From Panopea generosa (lineage: Eukaryota > Mollusca > Bivalvia > Adapedonta > Hiatellidae), in contig CM055896.1 in the NCBI GenBank assembly GCA_029582155.1, positions 11,058,987-11,122,986 on the forward strand: DNA of 64,000 bases, given 5' to 3'. A program made the translations under genes and the position numbers. Of the stretch, positions 46,230 to 59,383 are shown one piece after another. The notes under the pieces are model-generated. The model worked only from the letters and a program-made list of their open reading frames with translations, was not told the DNA's origin and did no database searches. How positions within the stretch are numbered: position 1 is the first letter of the stretch; each line of letters begins with the position of its first letter.

Positions 46230-46600
46230 CAATCAATATCATTAATAAAGGTTTTGTGCCACAATCACTCCACGTCTCACATAACAATCAATGTTGTACA
46301 TTTCTACATATAGAGACATTCACTTGTGGAAGACTGGATACATTACCAGTGGATCTAAAAGTGCCTTGTTCCCATAGATAGTCCTCTGTTGGTCCAATTA
46401 TGCAGAAAAAAACATGGGGTTGACCAGGTTGCATTTTCACAATTTCGATGGTTTGATGGCATCCCTTCATTTTTGACAATTCTGCCCATTTGTTGCAGTG
46501 TATCACTACGCATCTTTAAACTGTTATGGCTTCATCAAACAGTTCCCAATGTCATCCAAACTTGGCAGAAATCCTGAAAATGTTTCAATGTTCCCATATG
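46230..46600 (-). pseudogene. Possible degraded coding fragment of unknown type
   Basis: The minus-strand frame at 46288-46506 reads NKWAELSKMKGCHQTIEIVK, MQPGQPHVFFCIIGPTEDYL and TGNVSSLPQVNVSICRNVQH: balanced composition, Cys-containing, more protein-like than its neighbours. Its downstream part shares DNA with 42.1 kb. No splice sites or start are convincing. I do not recognise the family. Confidence 0.3.
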
Positions 46601-47787
46601 CACAAAGAAATATGACATTTTGTGCATTTTTAACAGGAAAAATGCCCAACCGCTTTACACAGTTCTAATTTCTTGGGCGTAAGAAGCTTGCTACAGTCAT
46701 GTATGGGAGGTAACCCTTAAGTGAGACATCCCGTTCATTTTTGTAAGGTTATGTGGTAAACTGTTCAGTAGTTCAGGTGCACTTAAATAGTTATATATTT
46801 CAGAAGTTCAATTCATTCAAAGCCACGGTATGTAATAGAATCACTATATCAGACATTGGTGTAATTAAAAAATCTAATTTGTGGAATATCAAAGTTTATT
46901 AACATAGTATATATACGACAGAACCCGTTATTATTGTTTACATTTCTTCTTTTTGCAGGGTACTATTTAATGATTGTAAAGAACATATCAATAGAGCTTT
47001 TATTATTTGAATCTACAACTTTACGATCTATTCATCAAATCGAATTTTACTTATGAAACTAGAAACCGCTTCAGAAATAAAAAATATTCTAGAATTATAA
47101 GCAATACATAATATGTATCGGTATAAAACAGAGCAAATTGTTCCATACGAATACAGAAGTATCATTGACTATATCAAAACATTTTTATTACACATGCAAG
47201 GTGTATGTTGAGACTTTCAAAACATTGCAGGATAGCTAATGTTCAATATCAAATTAATGATCATGTAAATCATTAAAACACATTATGCCTTAATGTGTTT
47301 ACTTCCGAATCCGAAACACGTGTTCTAAGACTAACGCTTATGAGAACGTAGTACACAAATATTTATACAGTAAAATTCTCCCGGGATCCGTAAATGTTTA
47401 AATATGCATGTGCTATTGCATTTACGATATTAAATACTTAATAGAAAGCAGACATAAGTCTAATAAAGATATACTTACACAAATGTAAGCCGTTTTATAA
47501 CCAATAAAATGTATTCTAATGCGATAGTCTCTCATCAAATAAGTATGATAATATCTTCAAAAGTAAAATACCTTATGTATATATAGCTAACACTTAAACA
47601 CCGTCTTAGAAGTCACTGAAGAGTGTTGAACCCCTAGTTAGTTGAGCCAAAAAATATTTAGTTTTTTTATATGAACATGTCATCATGATATCGCATTACT
47701 TGTTATAAGTAGCACCAAGTTTTATTCGTGGATGAAGGTCTGCATATGCATAAACATTAATCTGAATAACCCGTATGTAATACGTAA

Positions 47788-47998
47788 TGAGGTGAAGCCA
47801 GTGGTCCAGAGGTAAAGCAGCGAACCCATGATTGGAAGGTCGTATGTTCGATTCTCTCCACGACTATTTGTGGTGTCCTTGGGCAAGACGCTTTTCAGCA
47901 TATGCTAGTACTGGTTCTGCCCAGGAAAACTTCAAGCATGATTTGTCCAAGTTGTTATAACTTGTTTCACAATCGAAGTAAGAAAAAAAGCTTAAACT
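47788..47998 (+). repeat. SINE family D, full copy
   Basis: Head CAGTGGTCCAGAGGTAAAGC, box B GTATGTTCGATTC, body GTGTCCTTGGGCAAGACGC, GCATATGCTAGTACTGGTTC, TGCCCAGGAA and end TTGTTTCACAATCGAAG. Confidence 0.85.
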
Positions 47999-48480
47999 AA
48001 GTAAGTAATTTATTCTTATTCAAAACATTCATTTGACAATTAAGATGCTAAATCATGTAATTATATGCTTATTTTAGTCAAATAGGATACGTCCTTTAAA
48101 TCATTTCTAAAGCACTGAATATCTTATGTCGTGTATCTTGTTGGTAAATCTATAGAGTGCACATGTCTACAGACGCATGCAATTCAGACAAAACACATAC
48201 AATCAAATGTTTATTTTCTCCAGGCACTTGACACTTCCAGCAAATCAATACCATGATCATTACTAACGACACAGGAGATTGAAGTGACCTATATGATATA
48301 TCAGTCGTCGAATAAAAATGGGTAAATGTGCATTGCTTCATTTATCCATTTTACGTGAAATGCCAATTGTAGTTTGATAATTCAAAATACGTCGCAAACT
48401 TTAAGGAAATATTTTTCCCTTAATCACAGCCATTAGTTCAACTATTCATGCTATATTTGATTTGAGGATTTATTATGACA

Positions 48481-48553
48481 TTGTTAACCTATTTTTGTTA
48501 ACCTAACATTGTTAACCTAACATTGTTAACCTAACATTGTTAACCTAACATGA
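48481..48553. repeat. 14-bp tandem repeat, five units
   Basis: GTTAACCTAACATT units start at 48483, 48497, 48511, 48525 and 48539. Not a telomeric repeat (TTAGGG) on either strand. Confidence 0.9.
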
Positions 48554-49276
48554 ATGATACGCGGAGGAGATATATCGGTATGCACGTATTGTGTTTGAAC
48601 TAAACGCGATCGAATGTCAATGAAACAGGAAAAGTATATCCGAATCAGTCGCTTGCAGAAGGACTGTTGCATATAATGTGTTAATAGTATACTGACGTTT
48701 AACCAAATTCATTCATGTTACATCTAAATCAACGTGTGAATTAATCATATTTTCAAATGCTTTAATGTAACATAAACTTATGCGTGAGGCTTCAAGAAAA
48801 AAGTAAAATAATTGAAAATTTCATACATGTACATGCTATATACGAAGCAGTGATTTTTTGTAAACCATTTGGCTTATTGCATATGTATTTATTTTGTTTT
48901 TGCTTAGTTATTTATTCTTCAATACATTTGTTCTTCTGTAAAATGTATAATGAGCGATTTGTTACTTTAATTTTGATATTTGTCAAACACATCATTCAAT
49001 ACGTTGACATATTTTAAAAACTACACCCATAAATGTTATAATGTGTGATTATCAAACATAACAGTCATATTAATTATAACAATAAATTGGTTGTATGTAG
49101 TATTGTGTCTTGGACGTATTTTGACACAACAATTTAACACTTCATTAAAGAAATTACGGATAAAATATCGCGTATGTTAATATACTATGATCATTAGATA
49201 AACATTAGCTTAGACGTTATTTTCATAAGATCAATATCATTGTTTAATCACTTAGATAGACTATTGTGTCGACAAT

Positions 49277-49662
49277 GTTTTATGCTATAACATAAATATT
49301 TATATCATCGTGCTTTATTTTTTATTATTAATAGTTATATAATCGTGCTTTATACTATAGCATAAATAGTTATATCATCCTGCTTTAAACCTTAACATTA
49401 ATGTTTATATCATCCTGCTTTATAAATTAACAATAATGGTCATATCATCCTGCTTTATACATTAACATTAATGGTTATATCATCCTGGTTTATACATTAA
49501 CATCAATGGTTATGTCATCCTGCTTTATACATTAACATCAAAAGTTATATAATCGTGCTTTATACCTTAACATAAATAACTATATAATCGTGCTTTATAC
49601 CTTAACATAAATAGTTATATCATCGTACTTTATATTTAAACATAAATAATTATATCATCGTA
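49277..49662. repeat. 35-bp minisatellite, about eleven units
   Basis: Period about 35 with consensus CATCCTGCTTTATACATTAA plus CATTAATGGTTATAT; outer units have CATCGT or AATCGT in place of CATCCT, giving an inner and an outer subtype. Confidence 0.9.
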
Positions 49663-49669
49663 TCCGTCT

Positions 49670-52650
49670 GGTAGCTGTATTTGTCCATCTCCAAGGTCAT
49701 AATTATACAGACTATCGCATATTTCACGTTAATATTATGAAGGGTGCCGTATAGCAATACTTCCTTATGTACCACTATTATGTCAAAACACATTAAACAC
49801 GATCAGCACATACCGTAACACTGTCTTTATCTGGATATTTACGAACTACGAGTCGGACAAACAACCTATTCTCGTAAGTTATGGTATATTATCGTCTGAT
49901 ACTGCACACGCTATTATATAAACAATGAAAAACGAAATACCGTTGTTGTTTAGAGGTATAAAGAGTATTACTGGGAATGCAAAACATTACATAAGAATAA
50001 GTTAGTAATAGAAATTGAACACATCTTCAGTATTCAGAGTACTATATTACCGGCAAAGACATATATAAAAACACGGATAAATGACAGAGAACTGTTCTAA
50101 GGATAAACAGTGATGAGCGATGCATGGCGTTTTAGAAGCAGGGCAAATTGCTTAAACCATCATTTGTTATGTAAATAATAGCACCGTAAATAGATAGTCA
50201 GGCAACTTATGGGCTACCATTTTACCCTAACAATCAAACTCCACTAGTTCATTCCAAATATTTAAAAGGATTCCAAGACCAGATTTCGGTTTCAAAATAT
50301 CGCCGTGCCATTTGGATACCCTTTTGCATCTGTTTCTTTACATCCATCTGTAACCATAATAAAATCGCATAAGCAACAGACTAAGCACATTTGTATCTCG
50401 TCTGTTTAAAAAAAAAACTTAAGAACTAGTGTCATGGCCATGGCGTCGGCGTCATTTGCATCGTCATCGTCGTTGTCGTCGTCATTTTAAAGTTCAATAT
50501 CTAACTAAGCCTTTATTCTATTGCTTAACAAATTGCTGCTGTATATTAATGACAATATAAATTTGAGCGCCGGCAACCGATTACGGTAATATAAGTATTG
50601 TAGCTGCAGTATTAGTAGTGAGAAACGTTACTTTTTATGTGCTGGCATTTATTTAACGCTATCTCTGAAACAACAAGTGCGTGCCTTATTTTGTAAAACC
50701 AGATATTCCATTTATTACAGGAAATACCAATAATATTTATATTCAAAAGCGACAGATATCAGGATAGTTCCTGTCTAGACAAACATATCTGGTATTGATA
50801 AATGGTGTACTTGAATTTCCATAGAAGTAATAGTTTTTATGCAAAAATATAACATATCTCGGAAGCCAACTTAAAAGTATATTAACTCCTGAATATAAAC
50901 GACATCTCCATAAAAACGGCTACATTAACTTAAGATACCAAAAATACCTAACGGAGCTTTAACGTATGGTATTCCGTCAATGCAAATTTGCAACAGTTCT
51001 CTACAATGTATAGAATTAATATACATAAAGACATACTTTTTTAAGATAGTCATACCGTGAAGATGATTCATAACATATGATATTGTAAGGTTATTTTACA
51101 GGGAGTACAATATGGAAATATAATGTACGAGTACGTAAGATCTACTTATTATAAACCTCAATCTGTAAGCAATTTATCAAAAGAGTAAAGACAAATCAAG
51201 ATCCGTTTAAATAAATAAACCGTGTCTTCAAAGCATCAGACGAATAGCGGAGAAATTAGGATTCTTTTTCAATGTCCTCGTCATTCAGAACTTTTTGTCT
51301 GTTGTTTGTTTTTATCGTTGACATTTCTACTAAATTGATTTCATTTTTTTTTGTCGTCATCTTTAATTTTGAATTGTACAATATAAAAGTTATTGAATCC
51401 AATAAAGTTCTACATATTGTACGCTCACGTGGTAACATCTGGAGTAGGTGAATGGCTATACAATTACAGGCATAGAATAAAATCATATACATTACAATGG
51501 TATTCATTTATGTAATAGTGGTGGTTTAGTTTGGTATGTAGGCAACCTGGTCATTACATAGTTGGACGGTATATCTGATCGCCATTGTCTCTTTGACCTT
51601 TACTGAAAAGAACATTTAAATGAGTATATTGTATAAGTAAAGATTATAAGAATACTGATTTCGAGGATAGCATCACACACGACAAAGGTCTGACAAGGTT
51701 TCTTTTTGGAAATGGTTTACACATGAGTATACTGATGTTATGGTAGTATGATGTTATGTTGTCACATTTTAGTATCTGTTTATAGGGAAAGAGCTTGGCC
51801 GATGCCACTTGTAAACCGATGGCGATTTGTTTGTTATGCGATAAAGTTCATAACGTTCATTTTTAATATTAACCAATATATCATAGAACACAAACTGTAA
51901 CTTGCTGTAAATAGTATTACATGTGAAACATACCATCAATTGTCACAAGAAGCTGCAACCATTACACTCGCGGTGAAGTTTGCGACATCTGACCTGGACC
52001 GCTCGCAGTCGGACATATGCCACCATGAAAATTAGCACCCGATTTTGATTGTTTAAACATATTTCACATTTTATATCACGGCATAATATATGTTTTATTC
52101 ATAGGTAATCATATATAAAGAACAAAAATGATAATGATATCAGAACTTGAAATAATAATGGCGCCAATTTAACATGTATCGTATATGTTTAACATATATT
52201 TAATTATTAATTATATTTAACCATTATTACATTAACAACACATCTTAAATATCTGTTTTGAAATTTAATAACAGCAACTCGAATAGTTTTAATCAATGTA
52301 CTCTACCACTGAGTGCAATATCTATCAATTCGTCTTTGTACGATTATTGAATTATGGGTTAATTAAATGGCTAAACATCTTTGAATACGTTTGTCTTTCA
52401 TTTGTAAACTGACTGTGCTTGATTTTCTTGTTGTTTTTCCTTTAAGGTCTGGTTAACGTTTTCCGTGTTATGCGAGGCATTAACGGAATTAAATCATCCA
52501 GATATTTACATTATTTCTATTTTACACGGAATGACAGATTGTAAAATTGTAATTATTTTGTAACCGATTGTTTATTGTATTTCTTCAGTTTGAAATGTTC
52601 TGTTTTAATGCTTTATCTTCTATATGTAGATATTAATTGCTTTTACAATT
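49670..52650. other. Intergenic, nothing coding recognised
   Basis: AT-rich. A CpG-bearing triplet-like patch (GTCGGCGTCATTTGCATCGT and TCGTCGTTGTCGTCGTC) sits at 50448-50485. The short minus-strand frame at 51256-51507 has no signature. Confidence 0.45.
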
Positions 52651-52673
52651 AACCAATTTACCATATTGGTGGC

Positions 52674-52880
52674 ATCTGTAGATCGGCCCAGCTCTCCAGA
52701 TTGGATCCGTTAAATAGCAATGTTGGGAAAACCACATTTGAGTACGTTGGTTGGTCAGTTGCTCCCACGTCAAAGTTTAGTAAGCGTGTAATTGCTATGA
52801 ATTGTGGGACAGACACAGAATTCACTGCTTTTTCATTGGTGGCTAACATACCTGATTCTGGATATATTAGGTTCTACGAT
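52674..52880 (+). repeat. Unnamed dispersed repeat G, copy 3
   Basis: Starts CATCTGTAGATCGGCCCAGC and keeps ATAGCAATGTTGGGAAAAC, AGTAAGCGTGTAATTGCTAT and CATTGGTGGCTAACATACC and CCTGATTCTGGATAT in family order. Direct orientation relative to copy 1. Confidence 0.78.
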
Positions 52881-52899
52881 AATATACTACATATACTAT

Positions 52900-54225
52900 G
52901 TATGTAAATGTATAATCTACATTCTATAGATCGTAGAATGTAAATAACACTTACATGTATATATCTCCATAAAATTCAATTTCTTAATAAAATCAATATT
53001 ATAAACACAGACAAACCATAACTGCTGAAATTGTAAAACCCAGTCGGCTTTAAAATGGTTCTAATTATCAGTGGAACAAGATTTTTTAAATTCGATATGC
53101 TTTAAATCAAATATGTCTGGCAAAAAAACAAAGTATATTACATCAACCGTTACGTTACTGGTCCATTATTCATTTTACTCTAGTTTTAATTTATTGTACG
53201 GAAAGAAGATGTTAATAGGGCCAAAGCACCCTAAAGATGTACAACTAAAACATACTTCACTTTATCGTTGTTGTTTTTAACAGCTTAATCCGATGTTGAC
53301 ATATTAAACATTGTCTGTGGTGTTCCATATCCGATAGCCGATACAATGGCATATGCTGAGAGTTTACTATCGTTTGGCATGCGATAGGTTTAGCATACAT
53401 ATTTCGTGATTTTTATTTGAAATTTTATCAGAATTTACCTTTCTTTAATATCAAGCAATAAGTATTCATACAGGTTATTTTTATACCTGTTTATTCTTAG
53501 GTTCAGTAAATAAACATAACTCAATATCTTCAATTAAATAATAAGCATATAAACACATGTAACTAGTTTCACATTCAGTCAGTTTTGTCAAGGTTAAATT
53601 ATTGTTTACATTATTGTTAAAAAATGAGGAGATAATGACTCCAAATGTTTAAATCCAAAGGTGGCATCGAACATCGAATAACATTGTTAAATGGATTTCA
53701 AACACATTACTTCTTTAGTATGCATTCAATTTAAATTTATAATGATTTGTAAACCCAGGTTAATAGATCCTTAATCTAACGGATCTTAATACAATAAGTT
53801 ATCTCGCCTGTTCATTGTAGTCTAAAAATGTTAAACATTCTTATAATACATGGGTCCATATCCATAAACTACCTTAAGTCGAAAAATTCATCTGACTCAG
53901 AATTTGAGATTTAAAATTTCAAAAATCGTTTTTTATTGATTATCAAGCTTATATTTCATTCAATTCTGAGTTCAATTGAGTGTAAATAGTAGGTAACGAA
54001 GGTTACTAAATTGAATGTCAAATAACACATTTTAGAATGCCAAGTATGTTACTTATACGAATTATTGAAAGTTATCCAAAACAAGCCTGTGCTTTTGATT
54101 TTGTAGCATATCTGAAATGTACATACATTTAAATTGTATTTACGTTATCTCAATAATTAATGTTAACATCATTTATAGTATGTTTGAAAATTTAATCTTA
54201 GTATTAACGTAGCGTTTAGCGTTTT
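52900..54225. other. Intergenic, nothing recognised
   Basis: AT-rich with no supported gene or repeat. Confidence 0.5.
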
Positions 54226-54232
54226 AGCCCGA

Positions 54233-54412
54233 CTGCAAAGAAAGCTTAGAGCTTATATGAACCGCCCTTGAGTTCGCTTCCTGGGCAGAACCATTATTAA
54301 GTTTGTGTTTTTAAGACGCATCGGATCGACCTGGGGATCGGACCAGCAACGTCTGTCTAAGAGCCTAACACCTTATCCATTACACTACCACCCTGCTTGG
54401 CCTAGCACGTTA
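54233..54412 (-). repeat. SINE family F copy (minus), with tRNA-like head
   Basis: Body AGCTTATATGAACCGCCC at the left; on the minus strand the head reads GGTGGTAGTGTAATGGATAA (A box side) with box-B-like GGTCCGATCCCCAGG. Confidence 0.75.
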
Positions 54413-55144
54413 CAAACATGACATTGACAGCAAGAGTAAAATAGCAGTATGATACACAATTTGGCAATTAAATTAGTTGTTTTAGCAATACATTCTAGAA
54501 CTTATTGCATTACTTAGTGTAATCTTTATCAAACTTTGTACGATTGTTAAATCATTGCTTAATTTAATTTCTAGACATCTTTTTTAATAATGTTTTATAT
54601 TAACTGTTAATTAATTGTATTTTTGTTGTTGGAATGTGTAGTATGCGTCAAAAAATTTTTCATTAATTTGTAAACTTAATTAGATTTGTCCTGGCTTTGT
54701 GTCTAATCTTAGTTTCTGAGATATTGTAGACATAAACAGAATAAGGTCATCTAAAGATTTACGCAATTGCCTTATATCTGTTCTACACAGAAGAACAGAT
54801 TGTAAAATGAAAAAAACTTTTTAATATTCTGTTTATTGCAATGCTATAATGTCACGTGACTGTCTCTCGTGTTCTTAACGTAATGATTAAATTTTAGAAG
54901 AAAACAAATTTGACATAGTTTACATGCTTTTATAAGTGCAGCTTGTTTTGCATGTATTGCATTACTTAAATTGTTATTAAGGTTACATTAGGGTTCACTA
55001 TTGTTCCGTTTATTAATATAAAACCATTGTTTGAAGAACATGAATTAATCCCACTTATACATGTTCGTATATTGGATTATTGCGTATCATCCGTTGCAAA
55101 AAAAGCCTTAAAGGAATTCAACGATTGGACTCCTGGCAGTAAGC

Positions 55145-55412
55145 CGGACCCGGTTAGCCCAGTCGGCAGTGCGTCTGACTATCAATTCAAAGGTCGCCTT
55201 GATAATTAATGTAAGACATTGCCTTTCATTGTCATTCGTTTCTCACCGCTGATTCAAGTGAGAACGATTTCAGTTACTTGTGGAGATAGGTGTGCGTTAG
55301 TATTTGCTAACAGTCGGGGTCCTAGAGCAGAGTGGTTACTTTAATTGATCATCCATCTGGTAGCTCTCGATGATGGCATAACAAGGACGCTAAATATTCA
55401 TATAAACACAAT
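55145..55412 (+). repeat. SINE family A copy, part of head region deleted
   Basis: A box CCGGTTAGCCCAGTCGG and GTGCGTCTGACTATCAATTC, then a missing B box and the body (TCACCGCTGATTCAAGTGAG) and end ATGGCATAACAAGGACGC. Confidence 0.78.
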
Positions 55413-56731
55413 CCTGGTATTAAACTGATCGTAGAAGATAAAATCAGTTTTATAAATAAATAAAGAATAATAAAACTGTTTAAATGTTACATATTGCTAT
55501 TGCCTTTTGTCATATTTGCGTGTTTTGATCTCATTTAAACATGGACAATCATTCACAAGACAATAATCAATTTCGAACAGGAAACAAAGACACATAATTC
55601 GTTTGTATAACAACAATCACGTGACCACTACTCGTTAGCCTACATCTGTAGATAGAACTCTAGATTTTTCTATATTGTATTGTGTTGGATGCTAGAGGTG
55701 TTCAAATTTAAAATTGTACTGAAGTGTGTGATTGACTTAATTGATGCATATTGTACAACATTCTATGTCTGACAAAAATTATTGTGACAATAAATTTTAT
55801 GTTATTAAATAAGTTCTATATTTGACTGATACACCGTAAAAAGCAGCTCAGTCACCCATGGTGTTATTAATTATCATTGTATTGATTTGCTGGAAATGTA
55901 AACGATTCTAAGGATATTAAACAGTTTAATTCCAGTTTGCTTTGCATGATCCTAAAGAAAACGTTCAATTATACCGAAACATTTACCACCTTATGTGTTT
56001 TAGAAATAAAACCGGAATATGAAAGTTGTCTCCAGTTATATTTCTATATTATATGGTTATACCTTTTCGCTGTTCAATATTATTTTCTTATAAGCAGACA
56101 ATATAAAACACTACATGTTTATTCAATAGTAAAAGAGTTTGAGTTGTTGAGTAACAACTGCACATGTTTATTCAATATTATCGCCTTAATCATGCTTAGC
56201 GACCAACCTTAAATCATTATAATGCATCCGCGGTTCGTTCATTGTAAACTGGAATCATAATTGCTGACATTTCACACGGTTGTGTAAATGTCTTAATACT
56301 GCTTTGATAGATAGCTTGACACCGATATCGTAACGAACCACACTATTAGATCTTGTCATCTGTACCGGGTTGGCATGGTAATAGCATGAACCGTGTAGCT
56401 TTTCATCGAATATTTGATCGTGAGAATGTCATTGCATCTTCAATTAAAGAAAGAATGTTATTTATTGAAAGTTCATGAGATATGAAGATGCATGTAACTC
56501 GATGCAAAGTTAGTTTACCCAGATTTAGTGCACGTAAACATTGCAAGTTATAGATAAGTTACTATCTCATGAGTGTTCATCTTTATATCATGTATGCACT
56601 CGGATAACACTACCATGTTTTGTTTTGCAAAATAACATATAATACCAGTAACTAATATGTAAAATCGTTACCTTTACGTTTGTGAATGAAATGGAACATC
56701 AAAAGTCAGGCCTCTTGTGCACTTTCCCTCA

Positions 56732-56759
56732 TGACGTCATTAATTGATTCATGACGTCA
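56732..56759. promoter_or_regulatory. Pair of CRE palindromes TGACGTCA
   Basis: Perfect TGACGTCA at 56732-56739 and 56752-56759, exactly 20 bases apart and so two helical turns, with a further half site (AACGTCAAA) just after. CREB/ATF proteins bind this sequence; no gene is seen beside it. Confidence 0.4.
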
Positions 56760-57257
56760 AAAACGTCAAAAACCGTTATCAACTAAAACATTTTTGACGG
56801 AATAATCAATAGCTAGCAATGACAATGTTTACCGTTATTTAAAATCATACCTTAAAACTCAAAATGACCGTTGTTTAGTATGCGTTTATGGAACAAGAAC
56901 GATTATATTATACATATAGGTTCAATGGCGGAGTAACACTGCGAATGTTAATATATTTACAAACCAGAATATTGTGAAAATATATCACTCAGAAAATATT
57001 ATTATTAAAATACGCATTTAAGAATAAATGAATTAAGGCAAATACATTGATACACATAGAGGTACAATATAAATAATTAAGAAAAAAACTTTTTTGCTGC
57101 TGTATTTGAAACGTTTTAACACTGCTAGGTCACCAGTGGACTTTCTTTACAAGAAATCGATTATATATATAAGCAGAAATTATACTGAGGTCAGTCTGAT
57201 ATTTGAATTTCATGCACATTTTGAAAATAGTTTCAAATTGTTAAGTAGCTTATATAC

Positions 57258-57462
57258 AGTAGAGCTTCGACGGCTCAAACCCGACGGGACTGGGCAAAAT
57301 AGTTCGAGTTAAGGGTTGTTCGAGTCGTATATTGTTCAACATCATACAATACATGTTCATTATATACATCGAAGCAGGAATTCGGCCGGAACCAGATAAG
57401 TGGTTCGAGCTATATGTGTGTTCCATCCGTCTGTGTTGAAGTCTACGAAGTTCTACTTTACA
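57258..57462. mobile_element. ~205-bp Tigger-like MITE
   Basis: Left end ACAGTAGAGCTTCGACGGCT; right end, read on the minus strand, AAAGTAGAACTTCGTAGAC. Internal GTTCGAG motifs occur near both ends. Resembles TcMar-Tigger terminal repeats; no transposase. Confidence 0.7.
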
Positions 57463-57469
57463 GTTTAAC

Positions 57470-58690
57470 GAAAAAAAAGCAATCGATATATTTATATCAA
57501 AACAAAGTATATGTGCGTGCGGTGCATAATATGATATAGACGTATCAGTAGCCAGCGAAAGTCGCAAATTTATTTATAGTGTTGTTCTTAAATATAAAGC
57601 CATTATTACGTATCAGACCTGTTCATTTCAAAATGTAAACGAACTACTGTACTGCTTCTGTCTCAAAATGTGATTTTATTTACATGAAGAACTACCCTTT
57701 CATTTATTATATATTTATAAAGTTAATTATAAAAATAAAAAATCTTTTATCTTAAGTATACGAACCTTTAATATTCAAAACCCTGCCAGTTATAATTTTA
57801 ATTTAACTTATTAATAATCGAGATTCTGGATGATTAATCAAGTAAATTACCCCTTTTATATCAGATTATAATGTCTTTATTTTAGATAATATGTATATTA
57901 TTAAAGTAACTATGTTCTTTATATCAAAATGTGAAAGTGTTGTCTAGACAGACTATATATCTTGTATAGTGGAATTAACGTCGAATCTTATAAATCATCC
58001 TCAGTAATTCAATATTAAATATTAAATTAACGTCTGAAATAGACACCATGCTAATATCGGAATTTTTTTTGAAATTGTTACTGCGACAATCCGTCATTTT
58101 ATTTCCCGTAATATTATTTTACGAAAAGACCAATATTTTTGGTTATTATATAATAGAATTTCATATGACATAATATAGACTCCTCGGTTAAGTAGTAACT
58201 CATGATAGGACATAACTGAGATGAACAAGACCTTAATTTCCAAATATATATATATATCAGTTATACAAATATATATATATATATATCAGCTATCAGTTCA
58301 TGTGTGTAAAATTGGTGGTCCAGTCCAGATGTGTTGCATGTAAATCCATAGTATATAAGTCATGGTCGACATCAAATTTATTGGTTTGGCAGAGGCCTTG
58401 GTATTGTGTCTATGACTTGCATTGTAGCTAGGCGCGCTCGCCGTAGTCTGGTATGTGCCTTTATGTCTTGGTTGTTCACAATGATTATCTCCATATATAT
58501 ATCATGCATTGTGAATGAGCATCTGATAAGATCCCCAAAAAATCGTAAATTCCGTTGTTGTGAATTTTATTACCTCCCTTTATATATATATCGTCTTGAA
58601 AGATCACATTGTTTTAAAGCAGACCATGATTTTTGTAACCTTCAAAATTCAGACTATAATGATTTATTGGTTTAATTTCGTTCAGTTAGA
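57470..58690. other. Intergenic, simple repeats
   Basis: Two (AT)n tracts at 58243-58257 and 58268-58286 separated by a short CAG-TTATACAA segment. Short frames at 58406-58675 and 58560-58790 show no domain. Confidence 0.5.
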
Positions 58691-58697
58691 AATCAAT

Positions 58698-58795
58698 CGT
58701 GGGTTCTCTGTGGCTGACTGGTCCACGGTACTGTGCCAAGATCACGTACTTCATCGCCGAGGTTGTGGGTTCGATCACAGCCTAGTGTAAAAAAG
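58698..58795 (+). repeat. SINE family B head fragment
   Basis: GGGTTCTCTGTGGCTGACTGG (A box) and GTTGTGGGTTCGATCAC (B box) are kept; the body is absent. Confidence 0.65.
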
Positions 58796-59361
58796 TGGGA
58801 CAAACAAAGTGAACTAGTTATTTGGAGAAGCTGGTCATACCATTATACATCATGTATTTCTTTACCAAAGAAATTCTCCTTCAAATCAATAAACACAATG
58901 ACTAAATGCATCGTTTAACGTTTTTACATAGCATCTTAGACCCATCTGTCATAAAGATCATGCCCAATTTATCTCTCAGAACGTTATCATCTGCTGACTA
59001 CTCGGTCAGAAAATTACTACTTCTGTCGACAAATACTTAATGTATGGGCGTCATTATTTTGACGTTTCTAATTTGTTATCCACTTAAGGCCATCAAGATT
59101 CCGTGTGGAAACGTCAACGATTTAAGCAATCACATCCACGTTTGCATCCTTTATATCCATTATCCCAATAGCTAACTGCTACTTCATTGACACTTAACAT
59201 CGGTATGTGCTTTACATAATCTATAGTCAGCGATATTTTATGACCATCATGATGCCCATACCAATACAGTTACTTCATGAATTATATCTGCCTTTGTTCC
59301 TCTGTAAACTTCTCCTCATACGTAAACGCAAACATGTTAGCTGATATGACGTTACGACATA

Positions 59362-59383
59362 TGACGTCATGTATGTGACGTCA
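59362..59383. promoter_or_regulatory. Second pair of CRE palindromes
   Basis: TGACGTCA at 59362-59369 and 59376-59383, preceded by a TGACGTTA half-match near 59347. Similar grouping to the pair at 56.73 kb. Confidence 0.4.

Noticed and set aside
48481..48553. Interstitial telomeric repeat
   Set aside because: The 14-bp unit GTTAACCTAACATT is not made of TTAGGG or its complement.
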